Source of the DNA: BOKV01 sp041397525
Lineage (GTDB): Bacteria; Pseudomonadota; Alphaproteobacteria; Rhizobiales; Rhizobiaceae
Length of the DNA: 64,000 nucleotides
Reading direction: 5' to 3'
Assembly: GCA_041397525.1 (NCBI GenBank)
Contig: JAWKWL010000006.1
Location: forward strand, 62,001 to 126,000
The notes under the pieces were generated by a model, which saw nothing but the letters and a program-made list of their open reading frames with translations, was not told the DNA's origin and did no database searches. Position numbers and translations under genes: made by a program. The first letter of the stretch is position 1; each line of letters opens with the position of its first letter. Shown piece by piece: positions 58,914 to 64,000 of the stretch.

Positions 58914-59651
58914 TCACTCACACAACAGATAGGAGCAATCGCGGCCGTGGCAGCCCAGGTCAAGGTGGATGTGGCCATGATGAGCAGAATTTGAATCAGG
59001 CGTCAGCACGGTGGTGAACTGTTTGCACGCGGCGGCGGTAACGTCGGCGAGCAATTGCGCCGCCGGACTTTGTGCGCGTGCGGCCCGGCTGGCCTTCTTT
59101 TCCTCGGTCGAAAGCGCCAGGTCCGATTCCGGCAGATGGGGCCAGTCATTCTCGACCGATACCGTTGTTCCGTCGCGCAGCACCAATTGCGAAATGTCGA
59201 TCGCATTGGCGAAGCCGTGCTCGGAAAGTTTGCCTTCAGCGGCGCGATTTCGGATACGGCATTCATAGCCCGGCCCGGTGGTGATCGAGACGATGTCATG
59301 GCCGGCGTCGCGCAACGCAATAACGAGTTCCGCAAATCCGGTCGCGGTGGCGCAGTTGACGAGCGGTCGCGACGGCAGGTCAACGTCTGCGACCGAAGTC
59401 AACCGCAGCGGAGAAGTCTCGCCGCATTCACCCTCGCTGAGCGGTTGCGCGAAGCTCGCCTCGACCAGTCCCGAAACCACCGGTGCGCAAGCCATGCGGT
59501 GAATTTGCGGCAGATCATCGCGCAGCCCTGCAGATGCCGCGCTTCCGCGCGGGATGGGAATACCCTGGGCTACAGCAGAAGCGATCAACGCCAGAAACAA
59601 TCCGGCTTGCAATGTCAGCGCCAACAAATCCCTGATCACCGGAACCATCAT
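58914..59651 (-). CDS. Extensin-like C-terminal domain protein, secreted
   Basis: A 245-residue protein with a signal anchor (about 5-30) and the bacterial extensin-like domain: MACAPVVSGLVEASFAQPL, TGPGYECRIRNRAAEGKLSEHGFANAIDIS (split) and the end HHGHIHLDLGCHGRD. The conserved SEHGFANAID and HxHLD motifs suggest a DD-peptidase-like zinc site (LAS-type fold), so a cell-wall role is likely. It starts 1 bp after the SulP gene. Confidence 0.82.
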   Translation of the reverse strand: MMVPVIRDLLALTLQAGLFLALIASAVAQGIPIPRGSAASAGLRDDLPQIHRMACAPVVSGLVEASFAQPLSEGECGETSPLRLTSVADVDLPSRPLVNCATATGFAELVIALRDAGHDIVSITTGPGYECRIRNRAAEGKLSEHGFANAIDISQLVLRDGTTVSVENDWPHLPESDLALSTEEKKASRAARAQSPAAQLLADVTAAACKQFTTVLTPDSNSAHHGHIHLDLGCHGRDCSYLLCE

Positions 59652-59652
59652 T

Positions 59653-61323
59653 TTATCCCCTCGCCGCGCGTACAAGCGCATGATCGATGCGGCTGGCAAG
59701 GCGAACCTGCGGCGGGCGCAGCCCCTGCGCCATCATCATGCGCCGACCCGCCGGTGTCGCACCGGCTATCGTGACCGCAATACCCGCTGCCCTCGCCTTT
59801 TCAACCGCCATTGCCAGCACGTTTGCCGCTGTCGAATCGATCACCGGCACGCGTGAGCAATCGATGATCAAGACCCTGCATCCGTCCGGCATCCGGTCGA
59901 GCACCGATCCCGCTGACGACGCCGCGCCGAAAAAGAAAGCGCCCGAAATGCGATAGACGAACACATCCTCCGGCACCCCTGCAAGATCATCCGCCCGGGT
60001 CGCCTCGACAGCAAATTCGCGGCTCATGCGGTCGATGAACAGCACCGCGCCGACCAGAAAACCGGCCAGTATGCCCTCGGTCAGGTCCCGGAAGACGACC
60101 AGCAGGAAGGTCACCGCCAGCACTACCATGTCTCCGGGCGACGAGCGCAGCAGGCGCATGATCGCATGCCGCTCGATCATGTTGAAGGCCACCACCGCCA
60201 GCAAGCCGCCCAATGCTGCGAGCGGAACATAGGCGGCAAGCGGCGCAGCCACCAGCATGAAAGCCAGCAGGCAGCCCGAATGCGCCATGCCCGACAACGG
60301 GCTGGTTGCCCCCGAGCGCACATTTGTTGCCGTTCGGGCAATCGTGCCGGTGACACAGAAACCGCCAAACAGGGCGGAGCCGATATTGGCAATGCCCTGG
60401 CCGACGAGCTCGGTGTTGGAGCGATGCCGCGCGCCGCTCATATTGTCCGCAACGACGGCGGAGAGGAGAGATTCGATTGCGCCCAGCAGCGCAAATGAGA
60501 ATGCAGAGGGCAGCACTTCCATAACCTTCGCCCAGGAGAGTGCGGGCAAGGCAGGCAGCGGCAGCGTGCGCGGAATGCCGCCGAAGCGGCTGCCGATCGT
60601 CTCGACCGGCAATTGCAGCGCCCATGTCGCGAGCGAGGCGAGCAATATCGCGACCAGCAATGCCGGCATGCGCGGCGCGAAATGCCTGAGGCCTACGATC
60701 ACCGCCATTGTCGCGACCGCAAGACCCGCTGCGGCCGGATTGAGCGTCGGCAGCGCCTGCGTGAGCGCCGTCAGCTTGGCGATGATCGCACCCGGCTCCG
60801 GCCCTTCGAGCGTCAGCCCCAAGAGATCGTGCAACTGACTCGCCAGGATGATGATGCCTATGCCTGCGGTGAAGCCCACCGTAACCGGCCACGGAATGAA
60901 TTTCACATAGAGCCCGACGCGCAGAAAACCCGCCGCCATCATGATGAAGCCCGACAGGAATGTCGCCAGGATCAATCCGTCGATGCCATGCGCATGCACG
61001 GTTGCGGCAACCAGCACAATGAAGGCGCCCGCCGGGCCGCCTATCTGGAAGCGCGAGCCGCCAAATGCCGAAACCAGGAAGCCGCCGATAATCGCCGTAT
61101 AGAGTCCCATGGCCGGCGTCACGCCCGAGGCAATCGCAATTGCCATCGACAGCGGCAGCGCGACAATTGCCACCGTCAGGCCTGAAACGAGATCGGCATT
61201 GAGACGCGTTGGCGAATATCCGCCCGCGAGGTCAAGCCATGCCTGCGGCGCGTAGCCTGACAGGAAACGAATGAGGCGCCCCTTTTCGGGCGCGGTGTTG
61301 CGGCGGCTGCTTCTGGCGAGCAT
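59653..61323 (-). CDS. SulP/SLC26-family anion transporter
   Basis: A 556-residue membrane protein with 12-14 helices and a C-terminal STAS domain (about 430-550). Marks are LVSGLTVAIVALPLSMAIAIASGVTPAMGLYTAIIGG (split) near 45-80 and the STAS region VLIIDCSRVPVIDSTAANVL. Family substrates are sulfate, bicarbonate or dicarboxylates. ATG 61323 is preferred to a TTG at 61356. Confidence 0.88.
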   Translation of the reverse strand: MLARSSRRNTAPEKGRLIRFLSGYAPQAWLDLAGGYSPTRLNADLVSGLTVAIVALPLSMAIAIASGVTPAMGLYTAIIGGFLVSAFGGSRFQIGGPAGAFIVLVAATVHAHGIDGLILATFLSGFIMMAAGFLRVGLYVKFIPWPVTVGFTAGIGIIILASQLHDLLGLTLEGPEPGAIIAKLTALTQALPTLNPAAAGLAVATMAVIVGLRHFAPRMPALLVAILLASLATWALQLPVETIGSRFGGIPRTLPLPALPALSWAKVMEVLPSAFSFALLGAIESLLSAVVADNMSGARHRSNTELVGQGIANIGSALFGGFCVTGTIARTATNVRSGATSPLSGMAHSGCLLAFMLVAAPLAAYVPLAALGGLLAVVAFNMIERHAIMRLLRSSPGDMVVLAVTFLLVVFRDLTEGILAGFLVGAVLFIDRMSREFAVEATRADDLAGVPEDVFVYRISGAFFFGAASSAGSVLDRMPDGCRVLIIDCSRVPVIDSTAANVLAMAVEKARAAGIAVTIAGATPAGRRMMMAQGLRPPQVRLASRIDHALVRAARG

Positions 61324-61683
61324 GAGGGCTGGTCCGGAATTCCTTGGCACAGTCAACAGCTACGCCCATGCGGCGGGCAAGGTCAATGCGGCACGCCATC
61401 CAACCTGCAGCGACATTCGCCTGGCTCGCAGCGCGTCCGAAGCAGCGATTCTGCGACCATCGCCTTGAGCAGGGTGAAGCGCTGGGCATCGTCATTGCCG
61501 GTCACTGCGGGTGGCAACAAGCCGGGATTCGGACCCAGGCCACCCGGTTTTCCCGACAGTCTTTAAGCCTTCTGAGCGCCTGCATACAATTAATCGAGGC
61601 ACATATTGCCCAACTCGCAAAAGTTTGTTTGACTGGCCAGCCACAAGGAAATGAACTTGTGCGCCAGTGAGCTTGGAGGCCAT
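61324..61683. other. 360-bp intergenic region with no recognised gene
   Basis: This lies between the leftward SulP gene and the rightward RND operon, so it must hold two promoters. A possible -35 (TTTGACT near 61627) is seen, but no good partner -10 and no clear operator. Confidence 0.45.
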
Positions 61684-62799
61684 ATGAACCTACGGATACT
61701 CGTGTTGCTTCCAGTTCTCACATTGCTGGGATGCCAAGATCAAGACAATGCATCCGGAGCGCAGGAACCGGCTGTCCGTGGCCTGAAAACAGTAACGATC
61801 CGCGAGCAGGAGGAAACGACCACCCGCAGGTATCCAAGTGTCTTGCAACCGGCTGACATCACCACGCTGTCGTTTGAAACACCGGGAAGAATCGAGCAGA
61901 TCGACCTGAAGGTCGGCCAACGGATATCCAGTGGTGAGGTGGTCGCAAAACTCGATCCGCGATCGTTGGAAATTCAGGTTGAATCGTCCCGTGCTGCCCT
62001 TTCCCAGGCGCAAGCCGCAGTTGACAACGCCGTCGGGGATTTCGAACGCCAGGAAGCCCTGTTCAAGGAGAAAGTTACCACTAACGCGAAACTTGAACAG
62101 GCTCGCGCCAATCTGGACGCGGCCAGGGCGCAGCTGGATCAATCGAAAAAGCAATTGGAGGGTGCAGAGGAGAACCTCAAGAAGGCGATTCTGACCGCAC
62201 CTTTCGATGGAGTTGTCAACTCTGTCGAATATGAAGCCTTTGCGAATGTCGCTGCGGGGTCGCCAGTTGCAACGATATACAGCACAGATGAATTCGAGTC
62301 GTCTTTCTCCGTCAGCTACGATGTAAACAACCGGATTGCCGTTGGAAAGAAAGTTCAAGTCCGCCTCGCAGACAATCCGTCCGTGGTAATTCCGGGAACG
62401 ATCAGCGAATTGGGATCAAGGGCAGATACGGTCTCTTCATATCCGATTGTTGTAACCCTCGACAAAACGATACCGGAAATAAAAGCAGGAATGGCAGTCG
62501 AAATCGCCATGGAACTGCCAATTCCGCTCGGTGAAGGGTTTACGCTTCCACTTACGGCGCTTCCCATGGAAGGGAGGCTCACGCAAACCGGGGATGCGAA
62601 CAATGTCGCGGAGACATATGTCTATGTGTTTGATGCTGCAGACAGCACGGTCAAGCGCCGCCTGATCAAGATTGGTGGAGTGCGGGAAAACAAGATCATA
62701 GCCGTGGATGGTCTGGAAGTCGGTGAGCGTGTAGCAACCGCCGGTGTTTCGTTTCTTCGAGACGGACAGAAGGTCAAGCTGATCGATAGCGAAGAATAG
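61684..62799 (+). CDS. RND efflux periplasmic adaptor lipoprotein
   Basis: A 371-residue membrane fusion protein. Signal peptide with lipobox LTLLGC (Cys near 16), a lipoyl/barrel-sandwich half motif LSFETPGRIEQIDLKVGQRISSGEVVAKLD (split, about 58-90), a helical hairpin (about 98-165, LEQARANLDAARAQLDQSKKQLEG split), then TAPFDGVVNSVEYEAFANVAAG-type second half motif. GGAGGCCAT precedes ATG. It links the pump encoded next to an outer membrane channel. Confidence 0.92.
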   Translation: MNLRILVLLPVLTLLGCQDQDNASGAQEPAVRGLKTVTIREQEETTTRRYPSVLQPADITTLSFETPGRIEQIDLKVGQRISSGEVVAKLDPRSLEIQVESSRAALSQAQAAVDNAVGDFERQEALFKEKVTTNAKLEQARANLDAARAQLDQSKKQLEGAEENLKKAILTAPFDGVVNSVEYEAFANVAAGSPVATIYSTDEFESSFSVSYDVNNRIAVGKKVQVRLADNPSVVIPGTISELGSRADTVSSYPIVVTLDKTIPEIKAGMAVEIAMELPIPLGEGFTLPLTALPMEGRLTQTGDANNVAETYVYVFDAADSTVKRRLIKIGGVRENKIIAVDGLEVGERVATAGVSFLRDGQKVKLIDSEE

Positions 62800-62807
62800 G
62801 CCGTGTG

Positions 62808-64000
62808 ATGGATATTCTCACCCGCTTCGGAATTCGCCATTCCCGCTTTACCATTCTGGTCATGATCTGCCTCTTACTGCAAGGCTTGGTTGTCTATTCG
62901 GGCCTGTCCAAACGCGAAGACCCCTCGATAACGATTCGTACCGTTGTTGTGTCTGCGCAGTTTCCCGGGATGTCTCCCGAGCGGATGGAAGCGCTCATCG
63001 TCACGCCAATTGAACGCAAGGCGCGCGAGATTGCCGAGATTGACGACATCAATACCTTGATTGCAACCGGCAGCACAGTGATCAAGCTCGATGTATCGAA
63101 CGCGATAGACAAGGACAAGGTTGAAGCGGTTTTTCAGGAACTTCGGAACAAGATGAATGACCTGAAAACCCAACTGCCATCGGGGACACTGGGTCCGTTC
63201 ATCAACAGCGACTATGGAAATGTTGCCATTGCATCAATCGCCGTCACAGGTGAGGGCTTCAGCTATGCAGAAATAAAAGATGCCGCGGATGCGCTGCGCC
63301 AGGAACTTTATACGCTGGACGGCATTGGCAGGGTCACTTTTTATGGGGAACAGGAAGAGCGCATCTGGCTGGAAATCGATTCACGGAAGCTTGCTGCCGT
63401 CGGGGTGCAAATTCGGCAAGTGCTGGCGGATCTTCAAGCGCAGAACATCATCCTGCCCGCCGGGGATATGGACGCAGACGGTACCGCCCTGATCCTTGAA
63501 GCAAATGGTGATCTGGCTAGCGTTGACGCCATCGGGAACGTCCTGACAAAAGTCAAAGGCCTCAACGGATTTGTCAGACTGAAGGATCTGGTCAACGTTC
63601 GACGCGGTTTTCGCGATCCCAAGGGAAAGCCGGTTTTTTACCGCGGTCAACCCGCCATCATCGTTGGCGTGGAAATGAGCGCCGGGGAAGATATTCAGAA
63701 AATCGGGCGAAACCTCAAGACACTGGTTCAACAGCACGAAAACACCCAACCAATTGGCATTTCCTACAATTTTTCCACCTATCAGGAATCCAAGGTTACG
63801 ACGGCAATCAATGATGCCCTGATCAACGTCGCCGAAACCTTCGGCGTCGTGTTGCTGGTCATGCTGGCATTCCTGGGTATCCGGGCAGCGTTGATAATAG
63901 CCTGCATCGTTCCGTTCACGGTAATGTTCGCGCTGATCGGCATGGGCTATCTAGCTATCGAATTGCAGCAGGTATCAATCGCCGCCGTGATCATTTCCCT
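62808..64000 (+). CDS. RND efflux inner-membrane pump, 3' end outside window
   Basis: The first 397 residues of an AcrB-type proton-driven pump, 8 bp after the adaptor. N-terminal helix ILTRFGIRHSRFTILVMICLLLQG (split), the porter domain with FPGMSPERMEALIVTPIERKARE-type motif (split) and GIGRVTFYGEQEERIWLEID, then helices 2-3 near 345-397. The sequence is closer to the smaller-substrate/unknown RND branch than to AcrB itself. Substrate unknown. Confidence 0.93.
   Translation, partial: MDILTRFGIRHSRFTILVMICLLLQGLVVYSGLSKREDPSITIRTVVVSAQFPGMSPERMEALIVTPIERKAREIAEIDDINTLIATGSTVIKLDVSNAIDKDKVEAVFQELRNKMNDLKTQLPSGTLGPFINSDYGNVAIASIAVTGEGFSYAEIKDAADALRQELYTLDGIGRVTFYGEQEERIWLEIDSRKLAAVGVQIRQVLADLQAQNIILPAGDMDADGTALILEANGDLASVDAIGNVLTKVKGLNGFVRLKDLVNVRRGFRDPKGKPVFYRGQPAIIVGVEMSAGEDIQKIGRNLKTLVQQHENTQPIGISYNFSTYQESKVTTAINDALINVAETFGVVLLVMLAFLGIRAALIIACIVPFTVMFALIGMGYLAIELQQVSIAAVIIS

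Overview
The window looks like part of the chromosome of an alphaproteobacterium, most likely a Hyphomicrobiales (Rhizobiales) member with a marine or algae-associated lifestyle. The reasons are the moderately high G+C, three separate TRAP uptake systems, a fused ferritin/VIT iron exporter of the MbfA type with an Irr-like palindrome, an IF-3 gene best explained by an ATT start, the rpmI-rplT-pheS-pheT order, and a full 2,3-dihydroxypropane-1-sulfonate (DHPS) pathway. No tRNA, rRNA, CRISPR array, insertion sequence or phage gene was recognised.

Region 1 (1-10.6 kb) has two divergent operons around a perfect 14-bp palindrome. Leftward: TRAP binding protein, small and large permeases, a small membrane protein, and a sulfatase without a signal peptide that runs off the window. 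Rightward: GMC alcohol dehydrogenase, acyl-CoA synthetase, aldehyde dehydrogenase and a TetR regulator. Together they read as uptake of an anionic sulfate ester, desulfation in the cytoplasm, and oxidation of the freed alcohol to an acyl-CoA. I know of no described pathway with this exact make-up.

Region 2 (10.6-16.1 kb) is a MarR regulator, an M20 amidohydrolase and a second TRAP transporter, bracketed by two diverged copies of a repeat of about 115 bp. Region 3 (16.1-22.8 kb) is a leftward operon: LuxR-type regulator, amidase, and an amino-acid/amide-type ABC transporter with a fused permease-ATPase. Region 4 (22.8-26.4 kb) holds gene debris (a short-chain dehydrogenase with an internal deletion, a binding-protein tail still followed by its terminator, a frameshifted TIM-barrel gene) around a DNA glycosylase-like gene, a PPOX-family gene and a TauE/SafE exporter. 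Region 5 (26.5-29.1 kb) carries a LysR regulator, msrB, msrA and a thioredoxin-like protein.

Region 6 (29.4-38.5 kb) is the DHPS locus: suyB, suyA, a zinc dehydrogenase, an SDR, hpsN, TRAP large and small permeases, the binding protein and an unannotated-type 69-residue membrane protein, divergent from a LacI regulator over two 14-bp LacI-type operators. The product is expected to be pyruvate plus sulfite.

Region 7 (38.5-46.2 kb) has copA-cueR behind a 19-bp-spacer MerR promoter, a lipase-like lipoprotein, msrPQ, arfB, an oxidoreductase and a nucleotidyltransferase-family gene. Region 8 (46.2-54.4 kb) is the translation block pheT-pheS-rplT-rpmI and infC, separated by a two-component system with two acidic low-complexity secreted proteins. 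Region 9 (54.6-64 kb) holds hydrolases, a DMT exporter, mbfA, a cysteine-hydrolase-like protein, a SulP transporter with an extensin-like protein, and the start of an RND efflux operon that runs off the window.
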